Below, piece after piece: positions 26,171 to 33,463 of a DNA stretch of 64,000 nt (within the stretch, counting starts at the first letter, position 1; the number at the start of each line of letters is the position of its first letter). Both the position numbers and the translations under genes were made by a program. The DNA is from Verrucomicrobiaceae bacterium (GTDB lineage Bacteria > Verrucomicrobiota > Verrucomicrobiia > Verrucomicrobiales > Akkermansiaceae), in contig JAIXOR010000016.1 of NCBI GenBank assembly GCA_027486655.1, positions 1 through 64,000 of the forward strand, read 5' to 3'. Under the pieces are notes generated by a model. That model did no database searches. It saw only the letters and a program-made list of their open reading frames with translations, and had not been told where the DNA came from.

Positions 26171-26719
26171 TCAAGGAGTCGGGCGTCTCGGGAGGAGAAT
26201 GGAGAAAAGGTCGACATCGACCGCTTGGGGCTGTCCGAGGAAATCCAAAAGGATCTTCACGCGTTCCGCAGCCGGGGCCACGGAGACGATGGTGCCGCGC
26301 ATTCCCTGGAGCGGGCCATGGGCGATCTCGACCTCGTCCCCGGTGATGATGGCGGGGCTGACGGAGAACAACTCGCCATCGCCGTCCGAGCGGTTGCGGA
26401 CTTCAGTGCGCAGGGACTCGACAAACGAAGGTGGCACGGCGGGGATCTCGCTGCCGAAGCGGACGAGGCCTCTGACCCCCTGGCAGAAGGTGACGGCGCG
26501 TTCGTTCTCGGACATGTCGAACTTGGCGAGCAGGTATCCGGGAAACAAGGGTTCCACCCACCAGATTTTGCCGCGGCGGGTGGCCTTGCGATAGCGCAGT
26601 CGTGGGCAAAACACCTCGACCCCCTCCAGTTCGCGAAGGTGCCCGGCGGCGATGTGCTCGCGTTTCGTCTGGGTGCGAACGCAGTACCAAAGCGGCGGGT
26701 TTTCCTGAGGTGCGTTCAT
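26171..26719 (-). CDS. NusG paralogue / RfaH-like transcription antiterminator
   Basis: 182 residues. The NGN domain (residues 8-105) begins LWYCVRTQTKREHIAAGHLREL and includes FCPRLRYRK, WWVEPLFPGYLLAKFDM and VTFCQGVRGLVRFG. The KOW domain (about 125-165) reads ITGDEVEIAHGPLQGMRGTIVSV. This is the RfaH/UpxY/LoaP layout, not housekeeping NusG: it is encoded in a polysaccharide locus and translated from an ATGA overlap with the upstream regulator. It likely binds RNA polymerase at the ops-like elements and prevents early termination in the two long operons. Confidence 0.9.
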   Translation of the reverse strand: MNAPQENPPLWYCVRTQTKREHIAAGHLRELEGVEVFCPRLRYRKATRRGKIWWVEPLFPGYLLAKFDMSENERAVTFCQGVRGLVRFGSEIPAVPPSFVESLRTEVRNRSDGDGELFSVSPAIITGDEVEIAHGPLQGMRGTIVSVAPAAERVKILLDFLGQPQAVDVDLFSILLPRRPTP

Positions 26720-27225
26720 TGGCCGAGGATTTTCTGGAGGATCGGGAGCACGCGTCCGCCGCTCCGCATCCATTGTTCGAGGCGCTCCACACGGTCCTTG
26801 AGGAACTCCCGGTGCTCTTCGTCCTCCACCGTCTCGGTGGTCTCGGCCAGCCTCCGGATCTTGGTTTTCCCGCTCTCCAGGTGGGGGCGGATCTGCTCGC
26901 GGATGAATCCACCGACGAGCCGCTTCAACTCGACGGCGGGTTCGTAATAGGTCCGCCGTTCGCCACCGCCGTTGCCCGGGGCCTCGCGGACCGCTCCCAG
27001 GCTCTTGAGCATGCGCAGCCCCTGGCTGGCGGATCCCTTGCTGATCTTCAGCCGCCGGACGAGATCGTCCAGCGAGAGGGGCGAGCGGGAAATGAACAAC
27101 AGCCCGTAAATTTCTCCAATCGAACGGGGCAGGCCGAGCACCTTGACTCCGTCCACGAACACCGACACCACCTGGCGTTCCAAGGGATCGAGTTCTTGAA
27201 TATCAGCCTCCGCCGGATCGCTCAC
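26716..27225 (-). CDS. GbsR/MarR-family transcriptional regulator
   Basis: 169 residues from GTG 27225, which has AAGG nine bases upstream. The frame is open to a TTG at 27261, but that start would lie inside the palindrome. The winged-helix core is GEIYGLLFISRSPLSLDDLVRRLKISKGSASQGLRMLKSLGAVRE, the GbsR-type signature, followed by a long helical C-terminal part for dimerisation. It heads the operon with the antiterminator gene and faces the UDP-xylose synthase gene. The palindrome at 27256-27273 is its likely operator. Effector unknown. Confidence 0.88.
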   Translation of the reverse strand: MSDPAEADIQELDPLERQVVSVFVDGVKVLGLPRSIGEIYGLLFISRSPLSLDDLVRRLKISKGSASQGLRMLKSLGAVREAPGNGGGERRTYYEPAVELKRLVGGFIREQIRPHLESGKTKIRRLAETTETVEDEEHREFLKDRVERLEQWMRSGGRVLPILQKILGQ

Positions 27226-27255
27226 GGACGCGGACCTTACGGGCTGGCGAGGATA

Positions 27256-27273
27256 GTTCAATATTTTTTGAAC
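27256..27273. promoter_or_regulatory. palindrome GTTCA-N8-TGAAC, copy 1 (candidate GbsR operator)
   Basis: GTTCAATATTTTTTGAAC: perfect 6-bp half-sites around an AT-only 6-bp spacer, in the divergent promoter region between the GbsR-type gene and the UDP-xylose synthase gene. On the minus strand TTGAAC is followed after 16 bases by TAAGGT, a possible -35/-10 pair whose start point would fall near the GTG start. The same 18-bp pattern recurs at 15254-15271. Confidence 0.6.
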
Positions 27274-27291
27274 AAAGATGGGTTCGCAGTG

Positions 27292-27304
27292 CGCAAAATT
27301 TGCG
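27292..27304. promoter_or_regulatory. short palindrome CGCAAA-N-TTTGCG
   Basis: A perfect 13-bp dyad with a one-base centre, 53 bases upstream of the UDP-xylose synthase start. It could be a second protein-binding site in this divergent promoter. No second copy was noticed. Confidence 0.35.
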
Positions 27305-27356
27305 AAGCCGGCCTCGGTCCTTGATTTCCCCCGGTTGAGGTGCTGCTTTCTCCCCC

Positions 27357-28289
27357 ATGCGCATTTTGGTTACTGGAGGAGCGGGTTTTCTGGGTTCTCA
27401 TCTTTGCGAGCGGCTGTTGCGTGAAGGCAACGAGGTGATCTGCCTGGACAACTTCTTCACCGGAAGAAAACGCAACATCGCGCACTTGATGGACAGCCCC
27501 TTCTTCGAGCTCGTCCGTCACGACGTGACCGAGCCGTTCAAGTTCGAGGTCGACCAGATTTACAACCTCGCCTGCCCGGCCTCGCCGCCTCACTACCAGC
27601 ACAATCCGATCAAGACCACCAAGACCTCCGTCCTGGGCGCGATCCACTGCCTCGGTCTGGCCAAGCGGGTCAAGGCCCGCGTCTTCCAGGCATCCACCTC
27701 CGAAGTCTATGGCGACCCGGAGATCCATCCGCAGCCGGAGAGCTACAAGGGCAGCGTGAATCCGATCGGCATCCGTGCCTGCTATGACGAGGGCAAGCGC
27801 TGCGCGGAGACCCTCTTCTTCGATTACCACCGCCAGAACCACGTGGACATCCGGGTGGTGCGGATCTTCAACACCTACGGCCCCCGCATGCTGCCGGATG
27901 ACGGACGCGTGGTTTCCAACTTCATCGTCCAGGCGCTGCAGGGCAAGGATCTCACCATTTATGGAGACGGCACCCAGACGCGTTCCTTCTGTTATGTGGA
28001 CGACCTCATCGATGGCTTTGTGCGCCTGATGAACCATCCCACGCTCACCGGTCCGGTCAACATCGGCAACCCGGGCGAGTTCACCATGCTTGAGCTTGCA
28101 CAGCTTGTGCTCGAGAAAGTCGGCGGCCCTTCCAAAATCACCCATCTGCCGCTGCCCGGGGACGATCCGAAGCAGCGCCAGCCCGACATCACGCTCGCCC
28201 GCAAGGAACTCGGCTGGGAACCCAAGGTCGCTCTTTCGGAGGGTCTGGATGCCACCATCGCCTACTTCCGCAAGCTGCTCGCGGAGTGA
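27357..28289 (+). CDS. UDP-xylose synthase (UDP-glucuronate decarboxylase)
   Basis: 310 residues. NAD-binding [20 protein letters not shown], then [51 protein letters not shown] and [19 protein letters not shown] with the catalytic Tyr-x3-Lys, and [10 protein letters not shown]; these are the signature strings of UXS enzymes. It converts UDP-glucuronate, made by the dehydrogenase at 20370, into UDP-xylose. Transcribed away from the regulator operon, from the region with the two palindromes. Confidence 0.95.
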   Translation: MRILVTGGAGFLGSHLCERLLREGNEVICLDNFFTGRKRNIAHLMDSPFFELVRHDVTEPFKFEVDQIYNLACPASPPHYQHNPIKTTKTSVLGAIHCLGLAKRVKARVFQASTSEVYGDPEIHPQPESYKGSVNPIGIRACYDEGKRCAETLFFDYHRQNHVDIRVVRIFNTYGPRMLPDDGRVVSNFIVQALQGKDLTIYGDGTQTRSFCYVDDLIDGFVRLMNHPTLTGPVNIGNPGEFTMLELAQLVLEKVGGPSKITHLPLPGDDPKQRQPDITLARKELGWEPKVALSEGLDATIAYFRKLLAE

Positions 28290-28359
28290 GCTCATGCGCC
28301 GCCGGGCGGATTTCTGAAATTTTCCCCAAGATCCTCGGCCGCCGCGAGTTCTTGGATGC

Positions 28360-29685
28360 ATGAGCCACAGCATCGATCCGAATTCACTTCTCCCTGCGGG
28401 TGCCGAATCCACGAAGCGGGTCTCGTTCTGGGAAAAACTCGGCGGCGGTGCCCTGAGCATCGCGGTCATCGTCCATCTCATCGCGATCATCGCGGCGGGC
28501 ATCTGGATCTATCAGGTCATCCATCCGGTTCCCGAAAAGGAAGTCGATTTCATCCAGGGCGGAGGCGGCGGAGGACCGCGCGGGCCTGAGTCCGAGCGGG
28601 TCTCGAAAGTCCGCAAGCCGCTGATGCCGGTCTCCTCCGCGAGGCGGGTGGCGATCGAAGGCGTGGGCGGCGTGGTGCTTCAGGATCCCGGCATGGAGTT
28701 CGGTGAGTTCTCGCCGCTCGGCTCGCCGGGCGCCGGCAGTCTGGGCGGTGGCTTCGGTGGCACGGGCACCGGCAAAGGCCTGTTCGGCGATGGCGACGGC
28801 CCGGGCCCCGGACTCAACGCACCGGGCGGGCTCGGCACCAATCCGTTCGGGATGATCGATCCGAATGCCAACTCGCTGGAAGGATCGTTCTACGATCTCA
28901 AGCAGACGCGCGGCCGCGAGCCGACCGGCGTCACCGTGGAGCAAACGCGGGAAATCATCCGCGACTTCGTCAACGGCGGTTGGAAGGACCGCGACCTTGC
29001 GAAGTACTACAAAGCGGGCCGCACGCTCTATCAGAACCGGATCCACATCCCCTTGATGCCGGCCGAGCAGGCACCGGCGGCCTTCGATTGCGAAAAGGAA
29101 GTGCAGCCGAGCCGCTGGGTGGTGGTCTATCGCGGCAGCGTGACGCCCCCCAAGACCGCCCGCTACCGCTTCGTCGGGGCGGGGGATGACGTGCTGGTGG
29201 TCCGCTTCAACGGCAGGCACGTCTTTGACCATGGTTTCACCTCCGGAACCACGGGCATCTACATCGCCTCCCACGTGCCCTTCTTCAAGGGGGAGACCGA
29301 GAATGACGAACTGCGCAAGCTGGTGCGGCGCGACTACCCGATGAAGCTGCCGGTCACCTATCACGAGTATCCCACGACACGGAACTGGAACCGGTCGATC
29401 GGCGGACTCGCCGTGGGAGCCGAGTTCGAGGCGGTGGCCGGCCGTTCCTATCCGATAGAAATCCTGATCTCGGAGATTCCAGGCGGGCTTTTCTGTGCTT
29501 CCCTGCTCATCGAGGAAGTGGGGGCGGATCACCCGAAGGATCCCTCCGGCGCGCCGGTGCTGCCCTTGTTCCGGCTGGACTCCGGATTGCCGGAAGTCGC
29601 CCCCGGTGCCGACAACGCCCCGCCCTTCGATCCTGCCGGGCCGGTCTGGAAACGCACGGGCGGATCCGCTTACGGCGGGATCTGA
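28360..29685 (+). CDS. single-pass membrane protein with PA14-like C-terminal domain
   Basis: 441 residues. A membrane helix (IAVIVHLIAIIAAGIWIYQVI, residues about 35-53) preceded by a short cytoplasmic tail resembles TonB-type anchors. A Gly/Pro-rich linker (about 65-165) follows. The rest resembles a PA14 carbohydrate-binding-like fold: RWVVVYRGSVTPPKTARYRF, VGAGDDVLVVRFNGRHVFDHG, and FEAVAGRSYPIEILI, GLFCASLLIEE. It probably sits in the periplasm. The family seems lineage-specific, and I cannot assign a function. Confidence 0.65.
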   Translation: MSHSIDPNSLLPAGAESTKRVSFWEKLGGGALSIAVIVHLIAIIAAGIWIYQVIHPVPEKEVDFIQGGGGGGPRGPESERVSKVRKPLMPVSSARRVAIEGVGGVVLQDPGMEFGEFSPLGSPGAGSLGGGFGGTGTGKGLFGDGDGPGPGLNAPGGLGTNPFGMIDPNANSLEGSFYDLKQTRGREPTGVTVEQTREIIRDFVNGGWKDRDLAKYYKAGRTLYQNRIHIPLMPAEQAPAAFDCEKEVQPSRWVVVYRGSVTPPKTARYRFVGAGDDVLVVRFNGRHVFDHGFTSGTTGIYIASHVPFFKGETENDELRKLVRRDYPMKLPVTYHEYPTTRNWNRSIGGLAVGAEFEAVAGRSYPIEILISEIPGGLFCASLLIEEVGADHPKDPSGAPVLPLFRLDSGLPEVAPGADNAPPFDPAGPVWKRTGGSAYGGI

Positions 29686-29705
29686 AATCAAGCGGCCTCC
29701 ATCCC

Positions 29706-30890
29706 TCAATGGGGGATGCCAAACTTGTGGGCGGCCATGTGTTCGGCCTCGCGGGTGACCTCGATGAGCGAGGCCCCGTGAAACTCGGCGGCCTTGCGGC
29801 AGTCTTCATACTCCGGGGTGGCGCGCAGCAGGCCGGAAGGCAGGCGGGCCACCTTCACGGTGATGGGGCCGTAGCGCGTGTCCACGCTGTCGAACTCCCT
29901 GGGCAACGCGTCCCGCCGTGTGTCACTGCGGCGGATGCCGAGCGTGTTCGTTTCTTCGAAAAGAATGGCTTCCAGGCGATCCGCGTCCTCGGGTTTGGCA
30001 AGCACCTTGAGCACCTGCGCCGGGCGGTCCTTCTTCATCTGAGCGGGCGTCGAGACCACGTCCAGCGCGCCCTCGTCCATCAGCCGCCGCAGGGCGTGGC
30101 CCACGGTCTCGCCGCGCTCGTTGTCGAGGTGGGTCTCCAGCACGGTGATCGTCTCGCTGCGCCACGGACCGGCGGCCGCCGCACTGCCTAACAGAATTCG
30201 CGTCACGTTGGGTATGACCAGGTCGCGGGTGCCGGCTCCGTAGCCCACGGCCTCCAGGGTCATCGACGGCATGGGTCCCCAGCCATCGGCCAACTCCACC
30301 AGCAAGGCCGCCCCGGTGGGGGTGACGAGTTCCATCGGGATCGGCGTCCCGTAAACCGGCACGCCGCGGAGCAGTCCGACCGTCGCCGGCGCGGGGAGGG
30401 GGATCTGGCCGTGGGCTCCGGTCACGAAGCCACGGCCCATCGGCAATGGCGAGACCACCACCCGTCCGATCTCCATCGCCTCGAAACCCGCGAGCACTCC
30501 CACCACATCGACGATGGCATCCACGCCACCCACCTCGTGCAGGTGGACCTCGTCCACGGACATGCCATGGATGCCCGCCTCCACCTCGCAGATGCGGGTG
30601 AACACGCGCAGCGCCCGCTCGCGGACCCGGGGTGAGATTGTGGCGCTTTCGAGGATCGCACGGATTTCCCGCAGCCGTCGTTCCGGCGCGTCGTCGCGGG
30701 CGTGGACGTCCACCTTGGCCGCGCCGAATCCGTTTTTGGACACCCGGCTGAAGCCCAGTCGGAAGTCATCAAGGCCCAGTTTTGAAAGTTCCTCCTCCAA
30801 GCGGGCCGGTGCCAGCCCGAGATCCACCAGCGCGCCTAACAGCATGTCCCCGCTGGCTCCGGCAATGCAGTCGATGTAAGCGGTCTTCAT
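29706..30890 (-). CDS. larC: nickel-pincer cofactor synthase LarC
   Basis: 394 residues in one frame. N-terminal AYIDCIAGASGDMLLGALVDLGL, the HLHEVGGVDAIVDVVG histidine region and the TPTGAALLVELADG and ETNTLGIRRSDTRRDALPRE motifs are those of LarC, which inserts nickel into the pyridinium bis-thiocarboxylate nucleotide. In Lactobacillus plantarum larC is split by a programmed frameshift; here it is uninterrupted. Its ATG overlaps the larB stop (ATGA), so the two are translationally coupled. Confidence 0.94.
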   Translation of the reverse strand: MKTAYIDCIAGASGDMLLGALVDLGLAPARLEEELSKLGLDDFRLGFSRVSKNGFGAAKVDVHARDDAPERRLREIRAILESATISPRVRERALRVFTRICEVEAGIHGMSVDEVHLHEVGGVDAIVDVVGVLAGFEAMEIGRVVVSPLPMGRGFVTGAHGQIPLPAPATVGLLRGVPVYGTPIPMELVTPTGAALLVELADGWGPMPSMTLEAVGYGAGTRDLVIPNVTRILLGSAAAAGPWRSETITVLETHLDNERGETVGHALRRLMDEGALDVVSTPAQMKKDRPAQVLKVLAKPEDADRLEAILFEETNTLGIRRSDTRRDALPREFDSVDTRYGPITVKVARLPSGLLRATPEYEDCRKAAEFHGASLIEVTREAEHMAAHKFGIPH

Positions 30891-31549
30891 CGGGGGGTGG
30901 AGGATTGAAGAATGCGGTGCGCGGCGATGGCCGCGCCAAAGCCATTGTCGATGTTGACCACGGTGAGGCCGGCGGCGCAGGAGTTGAGCATGCCGAGCAG
31001 CGCGGCAAGGCCGTGGAAGGAGGCGCCGTAACCGACGCTGGTGGGCACGGCGATGACCGGCGCGGAGACCAGTCCGCCGACGACGCTCGGCAGGGCGCCT
31101 TCCATGCCGGCGGCGACGATGACCACGGAGGCTCCGCGGATTTCCTCGATGCGTGCGTGGAGGCGGTGGATGCCAGCCACGCCCACGTCATGGATGCGGA
31201 GGACCTTGTGGCCGAGGAAACGAAGGGTTTGTGCGGCTTCACCCGCCACGGGGAGGTCCGAGGTGCCGGCCGAGACCACCGCCACCCATCCGGGGCCTTC
31301 CGCCGGGGGTTCCCCGAGCGTGATGGTGCGGGTGACCGGATCGTAACAAGCCTCCGGAACGGCGCTGATCACGTCGCGGGCGCGATCCTCGGGAAGCCGT
31401 GTGCCGAACGCATGCCCGTTGGCCGCGGCCAGGGCGACAAGGTTGTCCGCGATCTGGCCGGCGGTTTTGCCTTCGCAATAGATGACTTCGGGGAATCCCT
31501 GTCTTTCGAGTCGTCCGGGATCGAGCGTGCTGTGGGGAGTGTCAGACAT
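30887..31549 (-). CDS. larB: LarB, nicotinate adenine dinucleotide carboxylase/hydrolase
   Basis: 220 residues. The C-terminal PurE-like domain has VAVVSAGTSDLPVAGEAAQTL, VGVAGIHRLHARIEE, VIVAAGMEGALPSVVGGLVSAPVIAVPTSVGYG and LTVVNIDNGFGAA. LarB carboxylates nicotinic acid adenine dinucleotide and releases the mononucleotide in nickel-pincer cofactor synthesis. Start overlaps the larE stop by eight bases; gene order larE-larB-larC is tight. Confidence 0.94.
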   Translation of the reverse strand: MSDTPHSTLDPGRLERQGFPEVIYCEGKTAGQIADNLVALAAANGHAFGTRLPEDRARDVISAVPEACYDPVTRTITLGEPPAEGPGWVAVVSAGTSDLPVAGEAAQTLRFLGHKVLRIHDVGVAGIHRLHARIEEIRGASVVIVAAGMEGALPSVVGGLVSAPVIAVPTSVGYGASFHGLAALLGMLNSCAAGLTVVNIDNGFGAAIAAHRILQSSTPR

Positions 31550-32366
31550 GGGGGCGGGCGAGGGTTTCGTTCATGCTTCCCGAGCGGAAGCCTTCAAGGT
31601 CCACCGATACATATCCGAATCCGGCGGCTCTAACAGCCGCGACCACCTCGCTCCGGAGGTTCATCAGGTCGCCGAGTTGCCGGGATTCCACTTCGAGGCG
31701 GGCGACGTCGCCATGATCACGCACCCGGCATTGCCGGAAACCGAGGGCTTTGAGAGCGGATTCCGCGCGGTCGATGCGTCCGAGTTTTTCCACCGTGACG
31801 GGGGATCCGTAGGGGATGCGCGAGGAGAGGCAGGCGGCGGCCGGTTTGTCCCAGACCGCCAGTCCGAGTTCGCGGGCCCAGTCGCGGATTTCCCGCTTGG
31901 TCATGCCGGCTTCGGCGAGCGGGCTGCGCACGCCGTGGTCCTTTGCCGCCTTGCGCCCCGGGCGGTAGTCGCCGCTGTCATCCGCATTGGTGCCATCCAC
32001 CACCACGGCCAGGCCTTCGCTGGCGGCGAGCCGCGTGAAGGTGCCGTAGGCGGTGTCCTTGCAATGAAAGCAACGGTCCGGCGCGTTGATGGCGTAGGCG
32101 GGCTTTTCGAGTTCGTCGGTGGGCACCTCGATGTGGCGGATGCCTGCGGCACTTGCAGCGGCACGTGCGTCTTCAAGTTCACCGCTGGCGAGGCTGGCGG
32201 ACACCGCGGTGGCGGCGGCCGCGTTTTCACCGAGGACCCTGGCGGCCACTGCGGCCAGGAGGACGCTGTCCACGCCGCCGGAACAAGCGACGAGCACGCT
32301 GCCGCAAGAGCGGAGGATGTCTTCCACCCGCGCGCGGCGATCCATGTCAGCAGAGGCTCCGTTCAT
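31542..32366 (-). CDS. larE: LarE, ATP-dependent sacrificial sulfur transferase
   Basis: 274 residues from ATG 32366 (a second ATG at 32345 is possible). PP-loop SVLVACSGGVDSVLLAAVAA, then DRCFHCKDTAYGTF, VVDGTNADDSGDYRPGRKAA and RELGLAVWDKPAAACLSSRIPYG. The cysteine of the AACLSSRIPYG region is the sulfur donor position in single-cysteine LarE. It adds sulfur to the NaMN-dicarboxylate made by LarB. No larA is visible, so the cofactor probably serves an enzyme coded elsewhere. Confidence 0.94.
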   Translation of the reverse strand: MNGASADMDRRARVEDILRSCGSVLVACSGGVDSVLLAAVAARVLGENAAAATAVSASLASGELEDARAAASAAGIRHIEVPTDELEKPAYAINAPDRCFHCKDTAYGTFTRLAASEGLAVVVDGTNADDSGDYRPGRKAAKDHGVRSPLAEAGMTKREIRDWARELGLAVWDKPAAACLSSRIPYGSPVTVEKLGRIDRAESALKALGFRQCRVRDHGDVARLEVESRQLGDLMNLRSEVVAAVRAAGFGYVSVDLEGFRSGSMNETLARPHV

Positions 32367-32415
32367 CGGTCCGCCGAGTTTGGAACCGGATGTCCGGCGG
32401 CGCAAGCGCTCAAAG

Positions 32416-33369
32416 TCACAGGGCCGTGGATTCGTGAGGCAGCGTCACTTGCAGCAACGTGGATGGCACCACAGCCTCCAGCGGGGCCGCACCTCGGGGC
32501 AGCAACAGGAAACTGCCTTTCGCAAAGGTCCTGCCGCCCTGGCTGCGGACGCACCCGTCGACGACCGATACGATGGAAAACCGGGCCTCATCGGGATTTC
32601 CGAGGCTCGCCCCGGCGGCCAGCGATTTGCGGTCGGTGCGGAAATAGGCGCACGTGGCGAGGGTGTCGCCGACCGGGGTGTCCATCTCCGGTTCGAAGTC
32701 GTTGAAGTCGATGCTGGCCATCGATTTCTCCACGTGGAGTTCGCGCGGTTTGCCATCCAGGCCCATGCGGTTCCAATCGAAGACGCGGTAGGTAGTGTCC
32801 GAGTTTTGCTGGATCTCGTGGATCAGGAATCCCGCGCCGATGGCGTGAAGGCGGCCGGACGCGATGAAGATGGAATCGCCCGGTTCCGGCGAAACGGCGT
32901 GGACCAACTGCGCGACGCTGCCATCCGCGATGGCCTGCTCGAAGGCCGCACGGGTCACTCCGTGTTTCAAACCGACATACAGTTTCGCCTCCGGATCGCG
33001 ATCGGCGATGAACCACATCTCGGTCTTGGGTTCCCCGCCGAGATCCGCGGCGAGTTCCACCGGAGGGTGCACCTGGATCGAGAGGTCATCGCGCGCGTCC
33101 AGCACTTTGATCAGGATGGGAAAGCGGTCATGCGATGCGTATCCGGTGCCGAAAAGCTCATCGCGGCGCGTGGTCCACAACTCGTGCAGCGTGCTCCCGG
33201 CTAGTGGTCCATGGTCCACGACCGATTGCTCGGTTTCCCGGTCCACGATCTCCCAGGACTCGCCGTAAGGTTGGTCGGCATCCGGAAGTTGCCGGGCGTA
33301 GATTTTCTCCAGTTCGCGGCCGCCCCAGACGCGCTGCATGTAGAGGGGCTTGAAGGTGATCGGTTCCAC
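32416..33369 (-). CDS. manA: type I mannose-6-phosphate isomerase, short form
   Basis: 317 residues from GTG 33369 (VEPITFKPLYMQRVWGGREL). The metal-binding motif is LSIQVHPPVELA, with KTEMWFIAD, PGDSIFIASGRLHAIGAGFLIHEIQQNSDTTYRVFDW typical of the Bacillus/Firmicutes-like short PMI. It interconverts fructose-6-phosphate and mannose-6-phosphate, the entry to GDP-mannose and so to GDP-fucose made by gmd/fcl. First gene of a manA-larE-larB-larC series; 49 bases to larE. Confidence 0.9.
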   Translation of the reverse strand: MEPITFKPLYMQRVWGGRELEKIYARQLPDADQPYGESWEIVDRETEQSVVDHGPLAGSTLHELWTTRRDELFGTGYASHDRFPILIKVLDARDDLSIQVHPPVELAADLGGEPKTEMWFIADRDPEAKLYVGLKHGVTRAAFEQAIADGSVAQLVHAVSPEPGDSIFIASGRLHAIGAGFLIHEIQQNSDTTYRVFDWNRMGLDGKPRELHVEKSMASIDFNDFEPEMDTPVGDTLATCAYFRTDRKSLAAGASLGNPDEARFSIVSVVDGCVRSQGGRTFAKGSFLLLPRGAAPLEAVVPSTLLQVTLPHESTAL

Positions 33370-33463
33370 GCGCGGGGTTATGGGTCCCGCCTTGGTGAAA
33401 TGCAACCCCGGGAGAAACCCGGCGATTGACCGCAGGGCCGCTGTTGGTGAGATTCGGAGCGGA

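Noticed and set aside
27258..28502. Open frame of 414 codons on the minus strand
   Set aside because: Antisense to UDP-xylose synthase, which has all family motifs; no start signal or domain.
29706..30890. Programmed frameshift in larC as in Lactobacillus
   Set aside because: The whole protein, including both LarC1 and LarC2 parts, reads in one frame.
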